Assembly: GCA_001179505.1 (NCBI GenBank)
Contig: CDMY01000309.1
Span: forward strand, 24,211-88,210
Direction: 5' to 3'
Source of the DNA: Vitrella brassicaformis
Lineage: Eukaryota > Sar > Vitrellaceae
Length of the DNA: 64,000 nucleotides
Below, piece after piece: positions 1-10,117 of this stretch; the stretch's first letter is position 1; each line of letters begins with the position of its first letter. The position numbers were made by a program, and so were the translations under genes. The notes beneath the pieces were generated by a model that saw only the letters and a list, made by a program, of their open reading frames with translations, searched no databases and had not been told where the DNA came from.

Positions 1-20
1 GGGGGGGGGGGGGGGGGGGC
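1..20. other. Homopolymer G run at the sequence edge
   Basis: The first 20 bases are all G. The run sits at the very start of the window, inside what should be an intron of the RAD54-like gene. It looks like a contig-end artefact, not a telomere, because no telomeric repeat unit follows. A natural G tract cannot be excluded. Confidence 0.6.
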
Positions 21-34
21 TGTCGCTAGCCTAC

Positions 35-1061
35 CAGGTCCTTGGTTCTTGTAGATGTTGCAGGTCATGAGATTGTGCATGATTGCGATGCTCTGCAGCG
101 TCTTACCCAAACCTGCAAACACGCCACAAGAGACAGCACACACAGCATCCTTGCCCCTGTGTGTCGGTGGCCTCGCCCGCCCATCGGATCACTGCCCCAC
201 CTTACTTACCCATGTCATCTGCAAGTATGCACCCCTCGCCCCCCGCCGTATCCTTGAGACCCATCAGACACTCAAACATGAACTTCACACCCTGACGCTG
301 GTGCTCACGCAACACCCTGCACACAACACAACACAATCCACACACACACACACACCCCTGAACCATTATCCCCCTCCCCCTCCCTCTCCCTCCCACCGAC
401 CGACCCCACCTGGAGAGCTCGTGGTCGATTTCCACCATCTGCTCGTCGTCGCAGTCCTCGGGCGGCTCGTAGAGGATGAGACGGTTGACGGGCCCCTTGC
501 CAGAGGCGTCGAGTACCGCGGCTGGCTTGGGCGGTGGTGCTGCGATGGGCGGTACGAGGAGGAGGCTGGCGTAGCCGTGGGGACGCTGGCGCATCCCCAG
601 GGTCTTCTTCTTGGCCTCCTCGCTCTGACCCGGCACATGACCTGACATCCATCCATCCAGCCGGCGCACCAGACAACACATAGATGACACAAATCCAGCA
701 ATAGTTACAGACGGACGATTTGCAGCTTTGCAATGGTGCAATGCGCCACGAGGCCTTGCTGTCTGTCTTGCATCTCCCTCGACTCACCTGGCAGTGGTGA
801 GATGAACTGTTGGTAGAGGATGCCCTTGCCCGGCTCCACCTGCAGCATCGGCATGATGCCGGTGCGGAACAGCACCATACCGTTGCTGTGGCGGAGGCCG
901 CCCAGCGGCGCTGCCGCTGCCGCGCCCGCACCTCGGTCGGTGCCGCTGCCCTCGTCCATGGCCTCATCCCCATCCTCCGCCGCATCCTGCTCCTCACGCA
1001 GACGCTTGGGCCTCGCCAAACCCAACCGAATGCCGTTCTTCAGACCAGACAGCTTCAACAT
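35..1061 (-). CDS. RAD54-family SNF2 ATPase, N-terminal part (runs off the left edge)
   Basis: Four exons are visible: 788-1061, 410-641, 210-316 and 35-112, joined in frame by GT-AG introns. Exon 1 encodes a start (MLKLSGLKNG), a basic patch and an acidic/Ala-rich linker. Exon 2 carries NRLILYEPPEDCDDEQ, which matches the region just before the helicase core in RAD54 proteins. Exons 3-4 give LREHQRQGVKFMFECLMG and, across the splice, ILADDMGLGKTLQSIA: helicase motif I (Walker A) of the SNF2 core. By family knowledge RAD54 is a dsDNA translocase that works with RAD51 in homologous recombination. Motifs Ia-VI lie outside the window. RAD54 versus RAD54B cannot be settled from this piece; the long N-terminal region and the sequence after motif I fit either. 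Confidence 0.85.
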
Positions 1062-1275
1062 GGCGGCCTATGGTTCTCAACGCCCCACACCAAATTAGGC
1101 AAAACCCGAGAAAAGGGAACTTCGAGATTTACAGTGTGCGAGCTTATCTGCGAGCTTTTTGCTTCAGCGTTGAGATCTTGCTGTTTTTGCCTGATCTGAG
1201 TCGCGGCGAGGGCACTGTGGAGCAGATTCTTTGCTCCCCCCGTCTCCCTGCCCTCAGTCGATCATCGGTCTGCCA
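1062..1275. promoter_or_regulatory. Divergent promoter between RAD54-like and DUF1295-like genes
   Basis: This is a 214-bp spacer between two divergent starts. It contains two copies of TGCGAGCTT at 1138-1146 and 1149-1157. The same 9-mer recurs upstream of other genes in the window. No TATA box is obvious. Its role as a promoter element is inferred from position and recurrence only. Confidence 0.4.
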
Positions 1276-3036
1276 ATGAAGCTCATTCCCCTCCTCTGCG
1301 CCGCCCTCCTCTCCTCGGCGGCCCTGCACTCTGTCCACTGCGCACCGAAGCCACCACCCAGGTCCGTGTCGGTGAGGCGGTCGTCCCCCGGCTCCCCCGG
1401 CTCGCCCGGCGGCGGCATCCCATTCATCAGCCGCTTCAGGAGCAATGACAAAGGGAACGATGACTCGATGGACTCACTCGGCAATGAGCTGCCGCTGGAC
1501 GTTGAGTGCGAGGACGACTCGGACGACTGTGACGACCTGTGCGCGACCGACAGAGGGCAGACCGCCAAGGCCGCCCTCCAGACCTTGCGAGCGGCGACCA
1601 ATCTCGGCTTGATGGGAGCCGCGTACGCTGGTCTGGTCAAGGCGGCCGACCAGCTGGACATGCGAGAGCCGCTGCTGTACCTGGTGCTGCTGAGCCACCT
1701 GAGCTGTCTAGGCGCCTTCCAGAGCTTCCTCTATGCGGTGAGCTACGGCTACGGCCTGTCCCTGCTGTCGGCGGGGGCGTACGCGGCCGCCAACCAGCTG
1801 CTGGGCGACGCCAAGGCGGAGCTCTCCAAGTCGGGGGCGCTGCACTCGGCCATCTACGCCGCGTACGGGCTGCGGATGATATCCTTCATCTGGGCGCGCA
1901 ACACGAGCACGTCCTACAGGAGGAAGCTGAGAGAGATCTACCATGCCGACAAGAAGATCTCACTCTGGGGCAAATTCATGTGCTGGTAGGGACACCACAG
2001 CACACCAGAGAGGGGGGGAGGGAGGGGGGGAGGGGGAGGGGGGCAAACAGCTGTGTGATTTGCTGTGGCCTGTTGGTCTGCAGGACGTTTGTGTCGCTGC
2101 TGATGACGGCGTACGGGCTGCCCGTGTACTTCAACAACATGATGGGGCCTCGCGAGCTCGCCCCTGTCGAGAAGGCCGGCCACATCCTCGCCGCCAGTGG
2201 GCTGCTTGTGGAGGCCGTGGCGGACGTGCAGAAGGCCAAAGCAAAGGCCACCCATGCCAACGCGCCAATCACTTCAGGACTCTTCAGGTACACACACACA
2301 CTTCTCCTTGTTGATCCGCTTATCTGTGTGTGAATGGTGTGGTGTGGTGTCAACAAGGGTGGTTCGGCACCCGAACTACCTGGGCGAGATCATGTTTCAC
2401 GCGGGCGTGTTCCTTGGGGGGTGGGAGGCGTATGACACGCCTCTCAAGAGGAGCCTGGCGCTGGTGGGGCCAGCTCTCATGAGTGCCGTCATGGTGGAGC
2501 AGACAGCTTTGCTGTCCAAGAAGCAGCTGCAGAAATACGGGAGGACGCCCAGATACAGAAGATACCTCATGGTATGGATGGCCACATTGCAGACACACAG
2601 ACAAGGAGAGGGGTGTAGAGGGAGGGGGATGCACCACGTGTGTGTCATTGTGTGTGTTGTTCGTGTGTGTGTGTGTGTGTCTGTGTGGGCAGAACACCCC
2701 TGCGCTGCTGCCCCTGCCACTGGTCGCGACCATCTTCAGACTCCTACGTAGGTGGTTTCCCTCCCCACAGATGACCCCCCCCATCCCCACCTTCTCTCTG
2801 TCTCCCTCTCTGTTCTGCTTCTTGCAGGCATCAACGAGACGGCCCTATGGTGGGCCGCATGGCTGGTGGGGGGCGGTGCCGTCCTCTACGACGCCTACAA
2901 GGAGGGCGGGGGGCCGCCCAAGTCCCCCAGCGTCAAGGTCGTCAAGAACAGCCCATCAGCGGCCACCATGGGAGGCCGCACACGACGCACCGGCGGCAAC
3001 ACATCGTCCGTCAAGAAGGTGCCGCGGACAAGATAG
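1276..3036 (+). CDS. DUF1295 / steroid 5-alpha-reductase-like membrane protein
   Basis: Five exons: 1276-1985, 2084-2287, 2358-2571, 2693-2747 and 2828-3036 (TAG). The ATG at 1276 is chosen over one at 1231 because it opens a clean signal peptide (MKLIPLLCAALLSSAALH). A Ser/Pro/Gly and acidic linker follows, then several hydrophobic membrane segments. The diagnostic piece is VVRHPNYLGEIMFHAGVFLG in exon 3, the conserved HPNYxGE motif of DUF1295 and isoprenylcysteine-methyltransferase/5-alpha-reductase-like proteins, which bind a cofactor at the membrane face. The C-terminus is basic (SVKKVPRTR). Substrate is unknown. The third exon uses an AAG acceptor. The intron at 2572-2692 has CA repeats near its start and TG repeats at its end. 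Confidence 0.82.
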
Positions 3037-4167
3037 ACAGACAGACCGATAGACGACGGGCGGGGCAGGGTTGTTTTCGTTCTTTCTTTTCATATTTCCG
3101 GCATTGCTGCTGCTGCTGCTGCTGCCGCTCTTCCTGCCGGCTTGTTGGCTGGCTGACCGGATGGATGGATGGATGTCACATGAGGATGGAGGGGAGAGAG
3201 AGGAAGGGTGGGGGGTAAGAGCAACGCCTGTACAGCACGTAGAGAGAACTGTGTGTAGGGCAGGGGAGGGGACTGACTCCTCTGCACACACAAGACTAAC
3301 CAACGTATCCATAAGCTAGCTAGTGGGGCTGAAGGGGGGGGGGGATGCCATCAATGGTCCTTTCCTCACCAGGGAGGGGGGTGCGTGGTGCGTGCGTGTG
3401 TGTGTGTGTCATCCGTTCCTTCCTTCGTGAGCGGCCTGTCTGTGCAGAAACCAAGATCTATCTATCTCATGATCATTTTTCTTTCTTCTCTTGCATCGTG
3501 TACGCGAGTACGGGGAAGATGGTCCGTCAATTCATGTGCTGGTTGGCTAGTTGGTGGCGTGATTTGTGTACAGGCAGGCAGGCCCGGACCCACCTAGTGA
3601 CGACATACAGATGGATGGATGGATGGATGGACGGCAGATTGGTTCCTTCATTCCTCTGACATACCGACGCCGTACATGCTGCTTGTAATGGCTGTGTTCG
3701 TTCGTTCATCATCCCGTTCATCGCTCCATCCTTCATATCATTCAGCGTGTGCGACAGACAGACCTCTTCCTTGCTATCATTCAGTGACGGTCCTAGCCCT
3801 ATATACAATCGGTATATATAGCGACAACATGTCAGTCCCCTATGAAGGCCCCTACACCCGCCACGCCACGCCGCGCCACCCAGTCAATCGGTCAGTCAGT
3901 ATCAAATATCAAAACCCATGCAGGCTATGTCTCTCCCTCTCTCTCTTCCCCCCCCTCCCCTCCCTCTGCCATGTGATGTGATGGAATGGAATGGTGTCTG
4001 TCTGTCAATGGGGTGATGCGATGGGTCCACTGACTGACTGACGTCTGACAGAGCCAACCAACCAACAAGACAACACAACATGTTGAGCACTGACCTTACC
4101 CCCACCTGCTCACTCATTTACTTACTGTATCAGCTGTTGTATTGGTCTTGTGTGAGTATGTGTGTGT
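3037..4167. other. Intergenic, simple-repeat rich
   Basis: This is the 1.1-kb spacer between the 3' ends of two convergent genes. It holds (GCT)n at 3107-3127, GATG tetranucleotide runs near 3159-3174 and 3610-3632, GT runs, and a GTCAGTCAGT stretch near 3885-3900. I see no gene in it. Confidence 0.6.
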
Positions 4168-5213
4168 TCACAGGAACCACAGCGACTTGGACAGGGCCTC
4201 CGAGGGGGCCTTGTTGTCCAGAATCTCCGACACCTTGCGAGCACACCTGACACACACACACACACAATGAGCCATCCATCCCTCTCTCTCTCTCTCCGCC
4301 TACACTTCAGCATATTTGACGACGGATGGGACACGGATGGGCCCTCCCCAGTTCTGGTACAACATGGAGAGCTGCATCGTCATGGTGTAGAGGCTGTCGG
4401 TCGAGAAACCTGCCGGAAGGAAGCAAACCAAAGCAAAGCAGCCCAGCCACACATTCACGTCACGCACTTGGCTGGTTCGTGTAGCACGTGGGGTGCTGTG
4501 CGTGTCCGGGCCGGGCTGGGCTTACTCCAGTTGTCGCTGAGTGCCATGACCTCATACTTGGTCGGCGTCACAGTGCCTGCACATTGGTAAGCAACACAAC
4601 ACAACACAACAAAGCCACGGACGGTCTGCCGGTCGGCACGCCCCTCTCTCTCTCTCTCTCTCTGTCTGTCCGTGTGTGTTTGTGTGGTGAGGTGCCCTGC
4701 GTGACGGCCTGGTGGCAGCAGAAGAATACGAAGCGGTCGTCCTCAGTCACACCTGACAACACACACACACACATGACATGACATGCAACAAGTGTCTGTC
4801 GCTGACCTTGGTCGAACAGAGTGAGCGGCGGCGGGTTGCCGAGGCCGCCGCCCCCGTCCCGGCCGCCCCCACGCCCGCCAGGGCCGCCACCACGGCCGCC
4901 ACGACCGGGGGGCCCGCCGCCGCCACGACCTCCTCCTCCACCAGATATGGCAAAACTGACACACACACGACACGGATACACACAGACGAGTAGGTGCGTT
5001 CAAGGCCGGGGCTTGGGTTTGGTCTGTTGTGGATTGGATTGTGCCGACATACCGCTGGTTGATGTTTTTTTTGACTGTGATGTAGGCGACTTCGGGGCTG
5101 AGGTCAGCACTGACCTGCTTGAGCCCTCGTAGATGCTCGGCACCTCGGCCTCGAGCGCCGCGGCCTTCTGGCCGTCACCCAGACCACAACTGATCGGTGC
5201 ACACACACAGATA

Positions 5214-5248
<35 letters not shown>

Positions 5249-7055
5249 GGCGTCCAATCAGCCACACGGAGCGAGAGAGAGAGAGAGATGTACCGGTAGA
5301 TGATGATACGCGTCGGGGGTCGTCCGAGGTTCTGCGCGAAGGCGAATGCAGCGTCTGCACCAGGGTCAGGCAGGCAGGCCCCCCCCCGACACACCCACAC
5401 ACACACCATGCCATGCAGCCACACACGGCCTTTGTAGGTGTGGTAGGTACCTTTGATAAATGTGCCGATTCCAGTGATGATCTCGGTCTCGATGCCGTCC
5501 TTGATGTTGGTGCGCGTGTAGTGCTCGAGAAACAGCCGGTCCTGCGTCGCCGCGCACACGAACACCGTCTTGCCTGACACACACACACACACACACACAT
5601 GACCATGGCCATGTGTGTGTGTGTGTGTGTGCGGTAGCTATACCCTTGGCCTTCTTGGCATCGACACCGACAACCATCACAGGCTACACGCACACACACA
5701 AAGGCAGGCCCCCACCCCAGCAATGGCTCGACAGGTGAATGGTGTGTGTCAGCCGCCCGCCCGACCTTGTCATGCAGACGCTTGACATTCAGAGCCCACG
5801 CAGCGCCACCCATCTGCACACACACACACATGGATGGATGGATGGATGGATGGCGCAAGGGCAAGGGCGTGTGTGTGCCTTGTGTGTGTGGCCGCCCACC
5901 TTGACGTTCATCTGTGCGATGAGTTTGACTACGGCCGAGCCCCACTTGCGCTCATCGTTGATCGTCTTGGACTGCACAAACTGCACACACACCACAGCCA
6001 CCACAGCATTCAAAGCAACAACAAATATGTGTGTGTCATGTGTGTGCCTGTCTGTCTCTGTGTGTGCCCGAGAAGTGTGTGTATGTGTGTGTGTGTGTGT
6101 GTGTGGCGAGGTATCCCAACCTGAGAAGCTACGGGGGTGAGGTCGTTGCTGTGGACGGAGAGCCGCTCCTTCATCTTGCTGTACACCCTGGACGCCACGT
6201 CAGGCTTGCTGCGTCACACACACGCACTCCCTCACTCTCTCTCTCTCTCTCTGTGTGTGTGTCTCCCCCCCCTCTCTCTACGTCTGTCTGTGTGAGGGAG
6301 TGGTGGGTGGTTGTTTGTTTACCCTGGTAGGATGACACAGACGATGACACTGTTGCCGTTCTCTTTCGCACCACGCTGCTGCTGCTCGATCATGCCGTTG
6401 AGGTACTTCCAGAAGCCGCCCTCCTCCAGAGCGCCACGCCAGCCGCCCTTGTCCTTGGGGATACCTGATGCCATGCACACATAAGATAGATAGGTGGCGT
6501 CCGTCGTCGTCTCTCTGTGTCTGGTCGTTCGTTGCGTGTGCGTGTCGTGGTGCGGTGTGGGTGGGGTGGGTGTAGGTACCGAGATATGCAGGCTCAGCGA
6601 TGGGCATGCCGAACTCTGGGCAAGGCAGGGAAGGGCACAGACACACGACGTACACACATCATGATGTCGATCCATCCATTTGGGCGGTGTGTTTGTGTGT
6701 GTGTGTGTGTGTGTGTACTTTGGCAGGTGCTTCGGAGGCTGTCGAGGAGTTTGTAGGAGTCCTGCCCGCTCGTCGCCTCGTCATACACCATGATCCAGTT
6801 CGTCAGCCCAACCTACACACACACATAAACACCAAGTGGGTGTGTGTATGTGTGTTTTCCCTCCCAGGTGCACCGGACCGGTTTGACGAGCGAGTCGACG
6901 TTGAAGTTGGCGTTGTCTGGCTTGAGTGTCTTGCCGCGCAGGTTGGGGTCGCTCTTGGTCGGCCTCTCCTTCCCCAGGGGCTCGAACTCATTGGGACGGG
7001 TGTAGAAGTTGAAGTTCGTCGCACCGTCCCCAATGGCCAACTGACGGCCTAAACA

Positions 7056-7089
<34 letters not shown>

Positions 7090-10008
7090 AACGAGAGAGG
7101 GAGGGTGGGAGGGGGACAAACAGTGTGGCTGTGCTCTGTGTGTGGGTCGTCGGCTTACCGCTGACTACTTTGCGGTCGTTGCTGATACTGATGCCGTACT
7201 TGGCCAACACCTCTGCACACACACACACACCGACAGAGCCACACACACCGACAGAGCCACACACACACCACACAGCATAGCACAGCACAGATGAATGGAT
7301 GGAGGCACCGCAGCATCCCCCACCCTCCCAGCCACCCACCTTTTGCGTCTCTGTTGTTCTGCAGTATGTGTGCCAGTTGCTGGCTCTTGTCGAGGCGCTC
7401 GCCGGGCAGCATGCGGCAGTGGCGGCCCACCTCGTTGTTCAGGCGGAAGTCGCTGCGGATCGACTCGTCCAAACCTGCACACAACACAAGGTGTGCAGGG
7501 GTGCATTGAAGGGGTGAGTGAGTGATGTGATGTCATGTGGTGATGCGGTATCATGCTGGTTGGTGCCGGTGGCGGGCTCCACTCTACCTGTGAGCGTGAC
7601 GGCCTGTGAGGGGAGATGGAAGGTGCGGATGACCTGCCACTCGCCGTCGATTTTCTTCTTCTTGCTCGACACCACTGCACACACACATCCACACACTCTC
7701 TCCCTCCCTCCCTCCATCCCTCCCTCCCTGTGTCTGCACGTGTGTGTGGTGCGATGTGTTGGTGGCTGGCTGGTCGCCCGCCTGCCTGCCCACCCATTGG
7801 CTGGCCCGGTGTGAGTTGGATGCCGTAGGTCTGCGAGAAGTAGTCGCCTATCGTCCAGGTCTTGCCGCTGCGGTCGGTGAAGGTGCTCTTGGGCGACATG
7901 TCGTAGTCAATCTATAGCACATAGGTACCATGCACACCCACACGCAGCCACCATACCATACACTCCTCTGGATGAATGGATGGGTGGGTGTTGGGGTAAG
8001 TAAGCAACCTTGTCGATGGCGTACAGCTTGCGCTCGCGGTTGTTAGCGGGACCGCTCGACTGCACAAACAGACAGACCAACACACACAATCGCACGGGGT
8101 GCGGCGTGGCGTGTGTGTGGTGTGTACGTCCCCCCTACGTAGAGGGTGATGATGCGACGGCCGACAAACTCTTTGTTGATGTAGTCGCTGAGCCCCGATT
8201 TGGGGCCCTGCCAGCTGGACTGCACAGCAGGAAAAACAGGGAGGGCGAGAGGGAGAGAGGGAGGGAGGGAGGGAGGGAGCCAAATCGACAGTGGCTGTGG
8301 TTGTGGTTGCCAGTACGTGTGTGGGCATGTGGGGTGCGTGGGGTCACCGCTTTCTTCTTCAACGTTTCGAAGAGGTTCTCACTATGTAGAATGCGATGCG
8401 TGCAGTCAATCTGCACACACACACACACACACACACGCACAGAGAGAGAGAGAGAGAGAGAGTTAGCATGACACCAGCCCAGCCCCACCCGACCCACCCC
8501 ACCGCCCCAAGGGTACGTGCCTGGAAGTAGAGTTGGCCGCCGAGCTGGAGCATGCTTGTGAAGTAGCCCGGCAGCAACTGCACACACCAACACACACACA
8601 CGTTCGTTGGTCAAGTTGGCTGGTGGACTGTGGTGTGATGCCGAATTGGATGTATGTGTGTGGACCTGGAAGCGGTTGACGTTGATGACGGCGCCGCGGT
8701 GCTCAGAGTTCTGCTCCAACATCTCCGTGAGGAACGAGTGGCGCCCGATGGACTGGAGCTGCACACCACCACACACACATGAGGATGACATTGGGTGCGT
8801 GAGGGTGGGCTGGGCTGGTTTGGGTGTGGCTACCTACGTGAAGGTGTCCCATGGCCTTTTTGATGGCGCAGCTGATGTACTGAACGTCCTCCTGGTCCAA
8901 CTCGCCGCGCATCACCTTGTCCTGAGCTGCACACACCACACCACACCACACCACATCACAACACACCACAACACAGCACAGAACAGAAGAGGTAGTGGGT
9001 CCATGTCCGTGTTGCCCGCGTCATGTGTGTGGGTGTGGGGGTGTGTGGGTGTGCCGCCGCTCACTGAGGTCGAGGCGGTGTTTGCGCAGGAACACGATCT
9101 TCTGCCCCTGGGCGTCACCCTGCACCCACACACACCACAACACAATACAGCACACACAACACACAGTCCCACCAATCTGTGTGGCATGGTGCGGTGCAGT
9201 GCAGCGCAGCGCGGTACCGTGAGGCTGTCCACGGTCACACTGGCCGATGGTTTCGACGGATTCACTACGAACGTGTTCATGCCCTGCATACAACACATCA
9301 CCCCACACCACACCACACCACATCACACCACACCACACACAAGGGGCTCGTGCGGTGCGCATGCACGTGTGGTGGTGTTCACCTGGTAGAGTACCGCACT
9401 GCCCGCAGCGCCACCCAACGCCTCCAGTATCTGCCACCACGTGCGCACACCGCCAGCGACACAACCGATGCAAATCCGCCCCATCCCCCATCCGCCAGCC
9501 ATCCTGCCTTCGCATGCGCCCTCTCCCCGCCTCCCCGCACCTCCCTCACACCCTGACCTGGCTCCCACCCTCTCTCTCTCCCGCCCTGCGCGCGCCTAAC
9601 TCCCGGTGTGTGGGCATCTGGCCTCACCTGCTGCTCGTTGTGATAGATGAGCTTGCGCTGGCCGCCCACATTCTCGACGTCGGGGTCGAACTGCGTGGAA
9701 TAGACCTGGACGGTGAGGCCTGGGGCAAGCCCGCACGGGAGAAGGTTCGTCTGGGCGGAAACCTCTGCGCCGAGGCTGGCGAAGGCGCCGTTCGGGCGAC
9801 GCACCGCAGGCTCTGACCGCTCATCGCTGCCTGCCGCCACAAACGACAAAAACGCCAAAGGACGATCTGCGAGCTGCGGGCTTGGAGCTGCAATGGGGCT
9901 TGTAAATAGACCTCCTACCAACCATTCAGAAGCGTCGGTGATGCATCTTGCGTCACATATATGGGACAGACGAACAGGCACTCTGAGTGCCTGCAGAGAC
10001 TCACTCAC
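4168..10008 (-). CDS. Argonaute protein with RGG-box insertion in PIWI domain
   Basis: About 30 exons encode roughly 950 residues. In order: N-terminal/L1 region (9628-10008 and following); PAZ (near 8410 to 7600; QLYFQ|IDCTHRILHSENLF, then TIGDYFSQTYGIQLTPGQPM); L2 and MID (IMVYDEATSGQ, VIVCVILPGK, FVQSKTIND, KLIAQMNVKMGG); PIWI (PVMVVGVDAKKAKG near 5660; PPTRIIIYR|CGLGDGQ across the intron at 5190-5300; TVTPTKYEVMALSDNW; IRVPSVVKYAE|VCARKVSEIL). Stop is TGA at 4168-4170. Argonautes bind small RNAs and silence complementary transcripts. Of the slicer tetrad, the first Asp (GVD) and probably the Glu finger (TEIITG) are kept. The second Asp is Cys (YRCG) and the His is Glu (YAEV), so cleavage is doubtful. 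An RGG-rich exon (4807-4955) sits inside PIWI. Introns 8411-8520 and 4577-4695 are GC-AG. A one-base frame break lies at 5124-5126. The ATG at 10008 is the only one in frame in the first exon; an upstream exon is possible. Confidence 0.93.
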
Positions 10009-10117
10009 TCGTGGTATTTATGTAAGCCGCAGCCAGCAAAGGTACCGGACTCCTATGTACACACCGCCACGCCCATCTATCTAATATCCCCTCTAGACAG
10101 ACACCGGGCCGCATCAC

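Noticed and set aside
1-20. Telomere at the left end
   Set aside because: Pure G with no TTAGGG/TTTAGGG-type unit, and coding exons begin 15 bp later.
202-741. Long minus-strand frame as one continuous protein, and many similar 60-250 codon frames on both strands
   Set aside because: They read through introns of the real genes (GT...AG with CA/TG repeats) or are GC-rich shadow frames with no motif.
1539-2333. 264-codon plus-strand frame overlapping the DUF1295-like gene
   Set aside because: It is Arg/Gly/Ala-rich shadow sequence in another phase; the overlapping frame has membrane segments and the HPNYLGE motif.
5110-5126. A 17-nt micro-intron in the Argonaute gene
   Set aside because: Ends are GT-AG and frame is restored, but it removes residues that align with AGO2 at exact spacing; a missing G in a G run is simpler.
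9379-10008. Placing the Argonaute start at an internal ATG near 9855 (MSGQSLRC)
   Set aside because: That ATG is in a different frame from the Argonaute N-terminal sequence (VQVYSTQFDPDVENVGGQRK); the only in-frame ATG in this exon is at 10008.
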